64,000 bases of DNA from Streptomyces sp. ISL-36. GTDB lineage: Bacteria; Actinomycetota; Actinomycetes; Streptomycetales; Streptomycetaceae. The DNA lies in contig NZ_JAGGOS010000013.1 in assembly GCF_018614205.1 (NCBI RefSeq), positions 1 through 64,000 on the forward strand, in the 5' to 3' direction. Within the stretch, counting starts at the first letter, position 1. The number at the start of each line of letters is the position of its first letter. Positions 29,035 through 37,886 of the stretch are shown here, one piece after another. The position numbers and the translations under genes are program-made. Below the pieces are notes generated by a model that had not been told where the DNA came from, ran no database searches, and saw only the letters and a list, made by a program, of their open reading frames with translations.

Positions 29035-29451
29035 ATGTCCCGCACCGCCCGCGCGTCGGTGGCGCTCGCCGCGCTGCTGGGCGTGGCCCTGGGGCTGCTG
29101 GTGTGCGGCGCGGCGTCGGCCGCCCCGGCGGCGGCGAGTGCCGTGGCGGCGAACGCGAACACCGCGAGCACTGCGGTGGCCGTGGACGTGGTGGTCGTGG
29201 ACGCGGTGGCCGGGGACGCCGGGGCCAGGGCGCCGGGCTGCGACCAGGGACACGCGGTCGACGGCGCCGCCCGGCCGGCGAGCCCGCCGCGCCCGAACGG
29301 GTTCGGGGAGCTGCTGCCCGCGCTCGCGGCCGGGCGACCGGCCGGCGGGGCAGGGGCCGTGGGCCAGGACGTACACGATCTGCTGCCGGGTCCTGAGCCG
29401 CCGGAGCTCGTACCGCCGTCCCCGGTGGAACTGTCGATCCTGAGGGTGTAG
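29035..29451 (+). CDS. Small secreted Ala/Val/Pro-rich protein
   Basis: 138 residues from the ATG at 29035 (GAGAGG upstream). The signal peptide runs to about residue 30 (VALAALLGVALGLLVCGAASA, then AP). The mature part is Ala/Val-rich, then Pro/Gly-rich, ending in ELVPPSPVELSILRV. No domain recognised. It is divergent from hrpA, with TAAGAT at 29000-29005 as a possible -10, and 56 bp ahead of the DsbA-like gene with which it may be co-expressed. Confidence 0.65.
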   Translation: MSRTARASVALAALLGVALGLLVCGAASAAPAAASAVAANANTASTAVAVDVVVVDAVAGDAGARAPGCDQGHAVDGAARPASPPRPNGFGELLPALAAGRPAGGAGAVGQDVHDLLPGPEPPELVPPSPVELSILRV

Positions 29452-29507
29452 CGGGCCGACCCCGTCGTCGTCCGTCCGCTTTCTCCACGTTCAGGAGCGT
29501 TTTCCCC

Positions 29508-30302
29508 ATGTCCAAGCCCGCGTCCCGGTCCTCCGCGTCCACGTCCGCGTCCCGGTCCCACTCCAAGCCGATCATGATCGCCTCCGGGGTGGCGGTCGCC
29601 GCCGCCCTGCTCGGGATCGTCTCGTACACCGCCACCAAGCCGTCCGGGTCCGGAGGCGCCGGTGGCTCCACCTCGGTCGCGGAGGTCACCGCCGACCCCA
29701 CCGCCGGCGTCTATCCCGAGCTGGAGGCGTACGCCCGCCGCGACCCCTCCGACAAGCTGGCCCTCGGCCGGGCCGACGCGCCCGTCGTCCTCATCGAGTA
29801 CGCCGACTTCAAGTGCGGCTACTGCGGGAAGTTCGCCCGGGACACCGAGCCCGCGCTGGTGAAGAAGTACGTCGAGAACGGCACCCTGCGCATCGAGTGG
29901 CGGAACTTCCCGATCTTCGGCGAGGAGTCGGAGGCGGCGGCGCGGGGCGCGTGGGCGGCCGGGCAGCAGGGGCGGTTCTGGGAGTTCCACCGGGCCGCGT
30001 ACGCCGAGGGCGCCAAGGAGAAGGGCTTCGGCAAGGAGCGGCTGGCGGCGCTCGCCGAGGAGGCGGGGGTCGGGGACCTCGCGCGGTTCGCACGTGACAC
30101 GGACAGCGCGGCGGCCCGGACGGCGGTGAGCAAGGACCAGGAGCAGGGGTACGCGCTGGGGGCGACCTCGACCCCCTCCTTCCTGATCAACGGGCGGCCG
30201 ATCGCCGGGGCGCAGCCGATGGAGACCTTCACGGAGGCGATCGACGCGGCGGCGAAGGCGGCGAAGGCCAAGACCGGCACCGGCGGGACGGTGGGGCGGT
30301 GA
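29508..30302 (+). CDS. Membrane-anchored DsbA-like thioredoxin-fold protein
   Basis: 264 residues. A Ser-rich cytoplasmic tail and one membrane segment (about 22-41) lead to an extracellular thioredoxin fold. The active site is CGYC at 103-106 (IEYADFKCGYCGKF) and the cis-Pro loop is STPSFLINGRPI. It resembles DSBA-like thioredoxin domain proteins (protein disulfide oxidoreductases or isomerases). The stop overlaps the GTG of the CcdA-like gene, so the two are coupled; CcdA would supply or remove electrons. Confidence 0.88.
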   Translation: MSKPASRSSASTSASRSHSKPIMIASGVAVAAALLGIVSYTATKPSGSGGAGGSTSVAEVTADPTAGVYPELEAYARRDPSDKLALGRADAPVVLIEYADFKCGYCGKFARDTEPALVKKYVENGTLRIEWRNFPIFGEESEAAARGAWAAGQQGRFWEFHRAAYAEGAKEKGFGKERLAALAEEAGVGDLARFARDTDSAAARTAVSKDQEQGYALGATSTPSFLINGRPIAGAQPMETFTEAIDAAAKAAKAKTGTGGTVGR

Positions 30303-31144
30303 CCAGCGACATCGGCTATCTGGCGGCCTTCCTCGGGGGGCTGCTGGCCCTCCTCAGCCCGTGCAGCGCGCTGCTGCTCCCGGCGTTCTTCGCGTACTCG
30401 ATCGACTCGGCGAGCCGGCTCCTCGCCCGTACCGGGATCTTCTACGCCGGGCTCGCCACCACGCTCGTCCCGCTCGGCGCGGCCGGGTCCTTCGCCGGGC
30501 GCCTGTTCTACGGCCACCGCGATCTGCTGGTGGGGCTCGGCGGCTGGCTGATCATCGTGCTCGGTGTGCTCCAGATCCTCGGTATCGGCTTCGCCTCCCG
30601 CCGGATCGCCGAGGTCAGCGGCCGGATCCGCCCCACCGGGGCCCTCTCCGTCTACGCCCTCGGCCTGGTCTACGGCCTCGCCGGCTTCTGCGCCGGCCCG
30701 ATCCTCGGCAGCGTCCTGACGGTGGCGGCGCTGAGCGGCAGCCCGGCGTACGGCGGGCTGCTTCTCGCGGTGTACGCGCTGGGCATGGCGGTCCCGCTGT
30801 TCCTGCTCGCGCTGGTCTGGGAGCGGTACGAGCTGGGCCGGCGCCGCTGGCTGCGGGGCCGCCCGATCCGTGTGGGCCGCTTCGAGGCGCATTCGACCTC
30901 GCTGCTGTCCGGTCTCTTCTTCGTCGTGCTGGGCACGGTCTTCCTGGTCTTCGACGGCACCACGGCGCTGCCGGGGCTGCTCTCGGTGGACGACTCGTTC
31001 GCGGTGGAGGAGCGGGTGGCGTCACTGGGCCGATCGGTACCGGACGGGGTGCTGCTGATCGCGGTGGTGGCGGTGGTGGCGGTGGTGCTCGCGGTACGGG
31101 GGTGGCGCGGCAGGCAGCGCGAGGAGCCCAACGAGCCGGCATGA
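30299..31144 (+). CDS. CcdA/DsbD-like membrane electron carrier
   Basis: 281 residues with about six to seven membrane segments. The paired redox cysteines of the family are visible: LLSPCSALLLPAF in the first helix and LAGFCAGPILGSV in the fourth, each beside Pro. These carry electrons across the membrane to extracellular thioredoxin-like partners. Its GTG overlaps the stop of the CGYC protein. A cytochrome c role is less likely, as no cytochrome maturation genes are near. Confidence 0.87.
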   Translation: MTSDIGYLAAFLGGLLALLSPCSALLLPAFFAYSIDSASRLLARTGIFYAGLATTLVPLGAAGSFAGRLFYGHRDLLVGLGGWLIIVLGVLQILGIGFASRRIAEVSGRIRPTGALSVYALGLVYGLAGFCAGPILGSVLTVAALSGSPAYGGLLLAVYALGMAVPLFLLALVWERYELGRRRWLRGRPIRVGRFEAHSTSLLSGLFFVVLGTVFLVFDGTTALPGLLSVDDSFAVEERVASLGRSVPDGVLLIAVVAVVAVVLAVRGWRGRQREEPNEPA

Positions 31145-31185
31145 CCGGGCGGCGTAACCCGGCGGCGCCCGGTGGGCGCCGCTCG

Positions 31186-31245
31186 GGGGCACCGCTCGGT
31201 GGGGCACCGCTCCGTGGGGCACCGCTCCGTGGGGCACCGCTCCGT
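31186..31245. repeat. Four 15-bp tandem repeats
   Basis: Four units of GGGGCACCGCTCCGT in a row; the first differs at one base. They lie between the CcdA-like gene and the terminator of the tRNA cluster, outside any supported gene. Confidence 0.9.
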
Positions 31246-31259
31246 GGGGCGGCGCGACG

Positions 31260-31296
31260 AAGAAGGCCCCGTCCGATGGACGGGGCCTTCTTTTTT
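31260..31296. terminator. Terminator between ccdA-like gene and tRNA-Phe
   Basis: 15-bp stem AAGAAGGCCCCGTCC (31260-31274) with 31278-31292, 3-nt loop, then further T residues on the plus strand. Confidence 0.82.
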
Positions 31297-31297
31297 G

Positions 31298-31371
31298 TGG
31301 CTGGGGCCGGGGTCGAACCGGCGACCTATCGCTTTTCAGGCGATCGCTCGTACCAACTGAGCTACCCAGCC
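31298..31371 (-). tRNA. tRNA-Phe (anticodon GAA)
   Basis: 74 nt read from 31371: acceptor GGCTGGG/CCCAGCC, A73, anticodon loop CTGAAAA closed by ATCGC/GCGAT, T loop TTCGACC. CCA is not encoded. Last gene of the minus-strand cluster Glu-Asp-Phe. Confidence 0.94.
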
Positions 31372-31393
31372 ACGAGATCATTTCTGACCTCAG

Positions 31394-31467
31394 CGATCCT
31401 GACGGGACTTGAACCCGCGACCTCCACCTTGACAGGGTGGCGAGCTAACCAACTGCTCCACAGGACC
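31394..31467 (-). tRNA. tRNA-Asp (anticodon GTC), second copy
   Basis: 74-nt body identical to the tRNA-Asp at 24734-24807. G73 is followed by CT, so CCA is not encoded here. Middle gene of the Glu-Asp-Phe cluster. Confidence 0.95.
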
Positions 31468-31506
31468 TTGCAATGTGCGAGAACAAGTCTCGCACACAGT
31501 GTTGCG

Positions 31507-31579
31507 TGCCCCCAACGGGATTCGAACCCGTGCTACCGCCTTGAAAGGGCGGCGTCCTGGGCCACTAGACGATGAGGGC
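31507..31579 (-). tRNA. tRNA-Glu (anticodon TTC)
   Basis: 73 nt read from 31579: acceptor GCCCTCA/TGGGGGC (one T-G pair), anticodon loop CTTTCAA closed by CCGCC/GGCGG, T loop TTCGAAT, A73, no encoded CCA. First gene of the cluster. Confidence 0.94.
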
Positions 31580-31688
31580 TAAGGGCCCACCTGGGCGCTT
31601 TCCAGCGCGTCGGGGACGTGAGAAGCATATGGGATGCCGGCCGCTATCGCCAAAACGGTTTCCCGTCGGCGCCGCCGCCCCGCCCGGG

Positions 31689-32039
31689 TCAGCCCCAGCC
31701 CAGCTCGTGCAGTCGGTCGTCGTCGATGCCGAAATGGTGGGCGACCTCGTGGACCACGGTCACGGCGACCTCGTGGACCACGTCCTCCCGGGTCTCGCAG
31801 TAGCGCAGGGTCGGGCCCATGTAGATGGAGATGCGGTCCGGCAGGACCCCGGCGTACCACTCCCCGCGCTCGGTGAGAGGCGTTCCCTCGTACAGCCCGA
31901 GCAGCTCCGGGTCCGAGGGGTCGGGTTCGTCCTCGACGAACACGGCCACGTTGTCCATGACCCGGGTGAGCTCCGGGGGGATCGTGTCCAGGGCCTCGGC
32001 CACCAGCTCTTCGAACGTGTCGCGTGTCATCTCCAGCAC
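31689..32039 (-). CDS. Minimal zinc metallopeptidase family protein
   Basis: 116 residues (GTG 32039) or 113 (ATG 32030). The core ends in VVHEVAHHFGIDDDRLHELG, which holds HEVAHH, the HExxH zinc motif of the compact metallopeptidase family once called DUF1025. The N-terminal part (FEELVAEALDTIPPEL, then DNVAVFVEDEP) is also typical. No signal peptide, so it acts in the cytosol. The substrate is not known. A GACAAT box 6 nt before the GTG hints at a leaderless start. Confidence 0.85.
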   Translation of the reverse strand: MLEMTRDTFEELVAEALDTIPPELTRVMDNVAVFVEDEPDPSDPELLGLYEGTPLTERGEWYAGVLPDRISIYMGPTLRYCETREDVVHEVAVTVVHEVAHHFGIDDDRLHELGWG

Positions 32040-32214
32040 ACCGCCATTGTCCGCGACGGCCGCCCGGTTGCGGGGCGTCCTGCCGAAGTGGTCCCCGGGG
32101 GTTGTCCGCCGGGGGCGTGTCCCTTGTGGCGCGAAGGGAGTTGGGCAGCGCGACGCGTACTTCTCTCGCGTTCCGCGTTCCGATCCTGCCCGCTGTGTCC
32201 TGGAGGTGCCCTCC

Positions 32215-32826
32215 GTGCCCTGTTTGCCCACCCGTGTCAGATGGGCCGCTGCCGCGCTGGCGGTCGCCGCCTGTGCCGGTCTGAGCGGCTGTATGAGTGT
32301 CGGGGACGAGGGTGCGAAGCCGGCGCCCAGCAAGTCCGCGGGGAAGCAGGGCGTGGCCGCCGAGTCCGACGGCGGGGTCGGCGTGTCGGACCGGCGCGGC
32401 GGGGGGCACGACGTGTCCGGGAAGGGCGGGCCGGAGGCGGACGGCTCCGGCGAGGAGTCGCCGGTGCCGAGCGGCTCGCCTTCGCCCACCGGGAAGCCGT
32501 CGGCGGACTCGTCGTCGGGCGGCGGCCCGGGGGGCAGGCCGGAGCCCGGCCAGGAGCCCGGTGGGACGGGTGGGGCGGGAGGCGCCGGCGGGCCCAGTGC
32601 GCCGAGCGGGGAGAGTTCCCCGCCGGTGGAGCCGCCGGAGCCCACGCCGACCCCGGATCCGACTCCGCCCCCGACGCAGGAGCCCACCGCGGAGCCGACC
32701 ACCGAGCCGACCGAACCGCCGACGTCGTCCCCCGGAGCGGACACCCACATGGGTGCCATGAAGGCGGCGGACGGGCCCGGCGGGCCGGCCGAGCCGGAGG
32801 CATCGCCGCAGGTGGGGCCGGTGTGA
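32215..32826 (+). CDS. Proline/glycine-rich lipoprotein
   Basis: 203 residues from the GTG at 32215 (GGAGGTG upstream). Signal peptide with lipobox LSGC at about residue 23, so it should be lipid-anchored outside. The rest is low complexity: Gly/Ser-rich, then a Pro/Glu/Thr stretch (EPTPTPDPTPPPTQEPTAE), with no folded domain seen. Such stalks often span the cell wall. It is divergent from the metallopeptidase. Confidence 0.7.
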   Translation: MPCLPTRVRWAAAALAVAACAGLSGCMSVGDEGAKPAPSKSAGKQGVAAESDGGVGVSDRRGGGHDVSGKGGPEADGSGEESPVPSGSPSPTGKPSADSSSGGGPGGRPEPGQEPGGTGGAGGAGGPSAPSGESSPPVEPPEPTPTPDPTPPPTQEPTAEPTTEPTEPPTSSPGADTHMGAMKAADGPGGPAEPEASPQVGPV

Positions 32827-33025
32827 CGAAGGCCGGTTTGCAATGAGGCGGGGAGGGTGCGTATGGTTATAGATCGTTTGATCCCATTGCCCGGCGCCGA
32901 AAAAGAAGAGCGCCGTGTGGCGCGTACTCTCCCTAGCCGTGGCTGACCGCATTGAGGCGGTCGATTTGCGAATTTCACGGAGTTGACGGGCGCGTGCCGA
33001 GACTCCGGAAGGTTTCGCATTTCGC

Positions 33026-35077
33026 ATGTCCATTTTCAGTTCTGACCACGCCGTCATGCCCGAGAACGACGAGATCGTCGAGGCCCTTGAGGTCACCGAG
33101 ATCGTCGAGACCGAGGCTGCCGAGCTCGAGTCCTCCGAGACCCAGTCCACCGAGGCCGAGTCCTCCGAGCCCACCATCACGTTCGCCGATCTCGGTCTTC
33201 CCGAGGGCGTCGTGCGCAAGCTCGCGCAGAACGGCGTGACCACCCCCTTCCCGATCCAGGCGGCGACCATCCCGGACGCCCTGGCCGGCAAGGACATCCT
33301 CGGCCGCGGCCGTACCGGCTCCGGCAAGACCCTCTCCTTCGGTCTGCCGACCCTGGCGCAGCTCGCCGGCGGCCACACCGAGAAGAAGAAGCCCCGCGCG
33401 GTCATCCTCACCCCGACCCGCGAGCTCGCCATGCAGGTGGCGGACGCCCTCCAGCCGTACGGTGACGTGCTCGGCCTGAAGATCAAGGTCGTCTGCGGCG
33501 GTACGTCGATGGGCAACCAGATCTACGCCCTCGAGCGCGGTGTCGACATCCTCGTCGCCACCCCGGGCCGACTGCGCGACATCATCAACCGCGGCGCCTG
33601 CTCCCTGGAGAACGTCCAGGTCGCGGTCCTCGACGAGGCCGACCAGATGTCCGACCTGGGCTTCCTGCCCGAGGTCACCGAGCTGTTCGACCAGATTCCG
33701 GTCGGCGGCCAGCGCATGCTCTTCTCCGCGACCATGGAGAACGAGATCGGCACCCTGGTCAAGCGCTACCTGAACAACCCCGTCACGCACGAGGTCGACA
33801 GCGCCCAGGGCAACGTCTCGACCATGACGCACCACGTCCTCGTCGTGAAGCCGAAGGACAAGGCGCCGGTCACGGCCGCGATCGCCGCCCGTAAGGGCCG
33901 CACGATCATCTTCGTCCGTACCCAGCTGGGTGCCGACCGCATCGCCGAGCAGCTCATCGACTCCGGCGTGAAGGCGGACGCGCTGCACGGCGGCATGACG
34001 CAGGGCGCCCGTACCCGAGTCCTCGAGGACTTCAAGAAGGGTTACGTCAACGCGCTCGTCGCGACCGACGTCGCCGCCCGCGGCATCCACGTCGACGGCA
34101 TCGACCTGGTCCTGAACGTGGACCCGGCCGGTGACCACAAGGACTACCTGCACCGCTCGGGCCGTACCGCTCGGGCCGGCAAGTCCGGTGTCGTCGTCTC
34201 CCTGTCGCTGCCGCACCAGCGCCGCCAGATCTTCCGGCTGATGGAGGACGCGGGCGTCGACGCCACGCGCCACATCGTGCAGGGCGTCGGCGCGTTCGAC
34301 CCGGAGGTCGCCGAGATCACCGGCGCGCGTTCGCTCACCGAGGTCCAGGCGGACTCCGCGAACAACGCCGCCAAGCAGGCCGAGCGCGAGGTCGCCGACC
34401 TCACCAAGCAGCTGGAGCGCCTGACCCGCCGTGCCGCCGAGCTCCGCGAGGAGGCCGACCGCCTGGTCGCCCGTTCCGCGCGTGAGCGGGGCGAGGACCC
34501 GGAGGCCGCGGTCGCCGAGGTGACCGAGGCCGCCGAGGCCGAGATCGCCGCGGTGGTGGCCGAGCCGGTGCGCGAGGAGCGCCGCGAGGAGCGCCCGGCG
34601 TTCCGCGACGAGCGGGGCAACTACGAGCGCCGTGACCGCGGCGGCGACCGTGGCGGTTTCCGTCGCGACGACCGCGGCGGTGACCGTGGTGGCCGTTCGT
34701 TCGAGCGTCGTGACAACGACCGTCCGTCGTCGGGTGGTTTCCGTCGGGACAACGACCGTCCGTCGTCCGGTGGCTTCCGCCGTGACAACGACCGTCCGTC
34801 CGGTGGCTTCCGTCGTGACGACCGCCCGTCGGGCGGCTTCAACCGCGACGACCGCGGTGGCGACCGTCCCACGGGCGGCCACCGTGGCAGCGACCGTCCG
34901 TTCAACCGTGACCGTCGCGACGACCGTCCCGCGGGCGGCTTCCGCTCGGGCGGCGGCGACCGCCCGTACGGCCGCCGTGACGACCACCGCGGCGGCGGCG
35001 AGCACCGCGGCACCGGCTCGAACAGCTCCTCCTTCGGCCGCCGCGACGACAAGCCGCGCTGGAAGCGCAACGGCTGA
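33026..35077 (+). CDS. DEAD-box ATP-dependent RNA helicase
   Basis: 683 residues. Acidic N-terminal tail (to about 50), Q motif TPFPIQAATIP, Walker A GRGRTGSGKT, TPTRELAMQ, DEAD box VAVLDEADQM, SATM, ATDVAARGIHVDGIDLV and HRSGRTARAGK. After residue 450 a helical stretch leads into a long Arg/Gly/Asp-rich tail with repeated RRDNDRPSSGGF-type units, likely unstructured and RNA-binding. It resembles the DeaD/RhlE helicases that act in ribosome assembly and cold growth. The ATG at 33026 has GGAAGG some 13 nt upstream, a little far. Confidence 0.93.
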   Translation: MSIFSSDHAVMPENDEIVEALEVTEIVETEAAELESSETQSTEAESSEPTITFADLGLPEGVVRKLAQNGVTTPFPIQAATIPDALAGKDILGRGRTGSGKTLSFGLPTLAQLAGGHTEKKKPRAVILTPTRELAMQVADALQPYGDVLGLKIKVVCGGTSMGNQIYALERGVDILVATPGRLRDIINRGACSLENVQVAVLDEADQMSDLGFLPEVTELFDQIPVGGQRMLFSATMENEIGTLVKRYLNNPVTHEVDSAQGNVSTMTHHVLVVKPKDKAPVTAAIAARKGRTIIFVRTQLGADRIAEQLIDSGVKADALHGGMTQGARTRVLEDFKKGYVNALVATDVAARGIHVDGIDLVLNVDPAGDHKDYLHRSGRTARAGKSGVVVSLSLPHQRRQIFRLMEDAGVDATRHIVQGVGAFDPEVAEITGARSLTEVQADSANNAAKQAEREVADLTKQLERLTRRAAELREEADRLVARSARERGEDPEAAVAEVTEAAEAEIAAVVAEPVREERREERPAFRDERGNYERRDRGGDRGGFRRDDRGGDRGGRSFERRDNDRPSSGGFRRDNDRPSSGGFRRDNDRPSGGFRRDDRPSGGFNRDDRGGDRPTGGHRGSDRPFNRDRRDDRPAGGFRSGGGDRPYGRRDDHRGGGEHRGTGSNSSSFGRRDDKPRWKRNG

Positions 35078-35098
35078 CGCCGAGTGACCTGAGGAACA

Positions 35099-35132
35099 GG
35101 GCCCGTACGACACGAGGGTGTCGTACGGGCCC
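35099..35132 (+). terminator. Terminator after the DEAD-box gene
   Basis: 15-bp perfect stem GGGCCCGTACGACAC (35099-35113) with 35118-35132 and a 4-nt loop, followed by TTTC. Confidence 0.83.
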
Positions 35133-35317
35133 TTTCGTATCCCCTCGCCACCGCTCTTTGAACGGGTTCGAAAATCGCTTCCGCGGTGCCTGAACAGGTG
35201 TTACAGTCGGCGCACTTGCATGGGGGGTCTGCAGTGGGGGGCACGCGCGTTCGCGCTGCCGACCGCGGCACATGTGCCGCGTCCCCTCCGTGCACTCATC
35301 GCATGCATGGAGACGAC

Positions 35318-37555
35318 GTGACTCAGCACGTTCGGCCCAGGAGGGCCACCCTTCGCCGGATACTCGGCACCGCGCTCGTACCCGTCCTCGGGCTCGGCGC
35401 CGTGGCGGCCGGAGCCCCGGCCGCGTTCGCGGCGCCGACGGCCGGCGCCGCCCTCGGCACCACCGCGGGAACCTCCGTGGCCCCCGACCCGTGGGCCGCC
35501 TCGGTGCCCCTGACGGACGGGGCGGCCATCCACGGCATCCGTGACCTCAGGACGGCCAAGGACGGTGCCGTCGTCGCCCTCTGGGACCGCACTCCCGAGG
35601 ACCACAGCAAGCACGAACTCCTCGTGTCGGTACGCCCGGCCGGCAGCGCCGTCTGGGGCGCGCCGCACCTCCTCGCCACGACGTCCACCGGGCGCGGCGA
35701 CGCCGAGCTCGTCGTCTCGGCCGACGGTTCGGTCACGGCGGCCTGGATGGAGTTCCCGAACGATCTGCCGCCGTACAACGAGAAGCCGGGCGGCTCCTTC
35801 CGGATGGCCGTCCTCGCGGCCGGAGCCACCACGTGGTCCGCCCCGTCCGACATCATGACCGACCCCGGCTGGGTGCACAGCGGGAAGCTGGCCGGCTCCC
35901 CGTCCGGGACGCTCGTCGCGGTCTGGGCGCGCTACACGGGACCGTCGACCGAGCTGTACTCCGCGGTCCGTACGGCGCCCGGCGAGGCGTGGTCGAAGCC
36001 GGACAGGCTCGACGAGGCTCTGACGGACATGCCGCTCTCTTCCCACCCGCAGCTCATCGCCTCGGGCCAGGGCACGGCCACGGTGGCGTTCGCCCAGAGC
36101 GGTGCCGACAGCGGCGTGGTCAAGGTGGCCGACCTGGCCGCCGACGGGACGGGCTGGAGCAAGCCGGTCACCGTCTCCGCCCCGGGCGAGTACGCCGGCA
36201 ACCCCACGCTGGCGCTCGGCCAGGGCGGTCACGCCGCCCTGGTCTGGGCGGCACGGGAGTCCCCGTCGAGCGGTGATGCGGTGGAGGTGGTCGCCCAGCG
36301 CCCCGCCGGGAGCCTGATCTGGGGGGCCCAGGAGCCGGCCAACGGATTCGAGACCGGCGCCTGGCGCAAGGTCGCCGTCGGCCCCGAGGGCGACGTGACC
36401 CTGCTCGGTGTCGCCCCTGCCGGCTCCGTGTTCGGCGCTCGTACCACCACCCGGTCCGCTTCCACCGGCAGCTGGTCCGCTCTGAAGACGCTCTCCACGG
36501 GCTATGTGCCGGACGACCAGTTCGACCTCACGGTCGGCCCCGACGGCAGCGCGCACGCCGTCTGGACCCAGAACTCTTCGTCGGCGGGCGGGAAGCTGAT
36601 GACAGCCTCCCGGATCGACGGTGTCTGGTCCGCGGCCCCGACGCCGCTCAGCACCAACACGGACGGCTACGCCCTCGGTGAGATCACCGTCGACGCCACC
36701 AACCGCCCGGTCGCCGTATGGCAGCAGTCCACCGGCGACTTCACCACCCAGCTGCGTGCGGCCACCACCGCTCCCCTGCCGCCCGAGCCACTGCCCAAGT
36801 GGCGTGACTTCAGCGGCGACGGCAAGGGCGACCTGATCGCCCTCACCTCGGCCGGCACGCTGACCGTCCGCACGGGAACGGGCACCGGAAGCCTGGGAAC
36901 GGGGGCCTCGGCGAGCGGCTGGCCGGCGTCGTCGCTGGTGGTTCCGGTCGGGGACCTCTCGGGGGACCGCTGCAACGATCTGGTGGTGCGTGACTCGGCG
37001 GGCGCGCTGACCCGCCACGACGGAAGCTGTGGCAAGGCCTTCTCGCCGAGCGGTCCCCGGCTCGCACTCGGCAGCGGCTGGAACATCTACAACTCGCTGA
37101 CCTCGCCGGGCGATCTGACGGGCGACGGACGGGCGGACCTGCTGGCGCGTACGTCGACCGGTGAGCTGTGGCTGTACCCCGACAACGGCGCCGGCAGGTT
37201 CGGCACGCGCGTCAGGATCGGCACCGGATGGCAGATCTACAACCAGGTCACCGGCGTCGGCGACCTGAACGGCGACACGTTCGGCGACGTGCTGGCCAGG
37301 GACACGGCCGGTGTGCTGTGGAGGTACTACGGCACGGGCACGGGCACGCTGGGCGGCCGGGTGAAGGCCGGCACGGGCTGGCAGATCTACAACGCCGTGG
37401 CGGGCGTCGGCGACCTCAACGCCGACGGCAGGGCGGACCTGGTCGCCCGTGACACGGCCGGTGTGCTGTGGCGGTACGACGGCACCGGCGCGGGTGCGTT
37501 CGGTGCCCGTGTGAAGCTCGGCGGCGGCTGGCAGATGTACAAGACCCTGTCCTGA
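35318..37555 (+). CDS. Secreted FG-GAP/VCBS repeat protein
   Basis: 745 residues from the GTG at 35318, chosen because GGAG lies 5 nt ahead. A signal peptide with twin Arg and a hydrophobic run (to about AFAAP, residue 43) predicts export. The central part (50-480) has WxxP/VWxx-type repeats like a beta-propeller. The C-terminal part (490-745) has FG-GAP repeats with GDLxGDxxxDLLARxxxGxL and recurring GWQIYN segments, which bind calcium in the family. Likely an extracellular adhesion or binding protein. No catalytic domain is visible. It ends about 100 bp before tRNA-Lys. Confidence 0.85.
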   Translation: MTQHVRPRRATLRRILGTALVPVLGLGAVAAGAPAAFAAPTAGAALGTTAGTSVAPDPWAASVPLTDGAAIHGIRDLRTAKDGAVVALWDRTPEDHSKHELLVSVRPAGSAVWGAPHLLATTSTGRGDAELVVSADGSVTAAWMEFPNDLPPYNEKPGGSFRMAVLAAGATTWSAPSDIMTDPGWVHSGKLAGSPSGTLVAVWARYTGPSTELYSAVRTAPGEAWSKPDRLDEALTDMPLSSHPQLIASGQGTATVAFAQSGADSGVVKVADLAADGTGWSKPVTVSAPGEYAGNPTLALGQGGHAALVWAARESPSSGDAVEVVAQRPAGSLIWGAQEPANGFETGAWRKVAVGPEGDVTLLGVAPAGSVFGARTTTRSASTGSWSALKTLSTGYVPDDQFDLTVGPDGSAHAVWTQNSSSAGGKLMTASRIDGVWSAAPTPLSTNTDGYALGEITVDATNRPVAVWQQSTGDFTTQLRAATTAPLPPEPLPKWRDFSGDGKGDLIALTSAGTLTVRTGTGTGSLGTGASASGWPASSLVVPVGDLSGDRCNDLVVRDSAGALTRHDGSCGKAFSPSGPRLALGSGWNIYNSLTSPGDLTGDGRADLLARTSTGELWLYPDNGAGRFGTRVRIGTGWQIYNQVTGVGDLNGDTFGDVLARDTAGVLWRYYGTGTGTLGGRVKAGTGWQIYNAVAGVGDLNADGRADLVARDTAGVLWRYDGTGAGAFGARVKLGGGWQMYKTLS

Positions 37556-37656
37556 CGACCGCGCGGCCCCGCGCGGCCCCGGCCGTGCCATCCGGCGACG
37601 CTCCGACCCCATATGGGGTCGGAGCCGACGGGTGACGGAGGCTATGCTGCGGGTGC

Positions 37657-37729
37657 GGGCCGTTAGCTCAATTGGCAGAGCAGCGGACTTTTAATCCGTT
37701 GGTTGTGGGTTCGAGTCCCACACGGCCTA
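37657..37729 (+). tRNA. tRNA-Lys (anticodon TTT), island insertion site
   Basis: 73 nt: acceptor GGGCCGT/ACGGCCT (G1-U72 wobble), D arm GCTCAATTGGCAGAGC, anticodon loop CTTTTAA closed by GCGGA/TCCGT, T loop TTCGAGT, A73. CCA is not encoded (CCG follows). The 3' half recurs at 45402-45451, and the end plus terminator recur at 47370-47422, marking this gene as the integration site of the accessory island. Confidence 0.95.
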
Positions 37730-37734
37730 CCGAA
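37685..37734. repeat. attL-type repeat: 3' end of tRNA-Lys
   Basis: 50 bp from the anticodon arm to just past the tRNA end, GGACTTTTAATCCGTTGGTT at its start. It matches 45402-45451 with a single mismatch. Confidence 0.85.
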
Positions 37735-37735
37735 C

Positions 37736-37768
37736 GGCCCCAGGTCAGAGACGTTCTGACCTGGGGCC
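37736..37768. terminator. tRNA-Lys terminator
   Basis: 13-bp perfect stem GGCCCCAGGTCAG (37736-37748) with 37756-37768, 7-nt loop, followed by GGAGTCGTTTTT. A near copy lies at 47381-47413. Confidence 0.85.
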
Positions 37769-37833
37769 GGAGTCGTTTTTGGCAGGTGAAGATCGTTAGC
37801 TCAGCCGATGCTCAGCCGAGTTGCATACGAAGG

Positions 37834-37875
37834 AGCCCCGCTCGGCCAGGGGGACGGGCCTGGCCGAGCGGGGCT
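37834..37875. terminator. Strong hairpin behind the 48-residue gene
   Basis: 17-bp perfect stem AGCCCCGCTCGGCCAGG (37834-37850) with 37859-37875 and an 8-nt loop. It lies just past the stop codon of the minus-strand gene at 37887-38033. Confidence 0.75.
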
Positions 37876-37886
37876 AAAGCCGTGGG

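Noticed and set aside
24966..29396. Antisense reading frame of 1476 codons over hrpA
   Set aside because: Mirror of hrpA codon bias; Arg/Leu/Val-rich with no domains, while hrpA is unmistakable.
34730..34960. DNA repeats in the DEAD-box gene as a mobile or CRISPR repeat
   Set aside because: They encode the in-frame Arg/Gly/Asp tail and follow codon periodicity.
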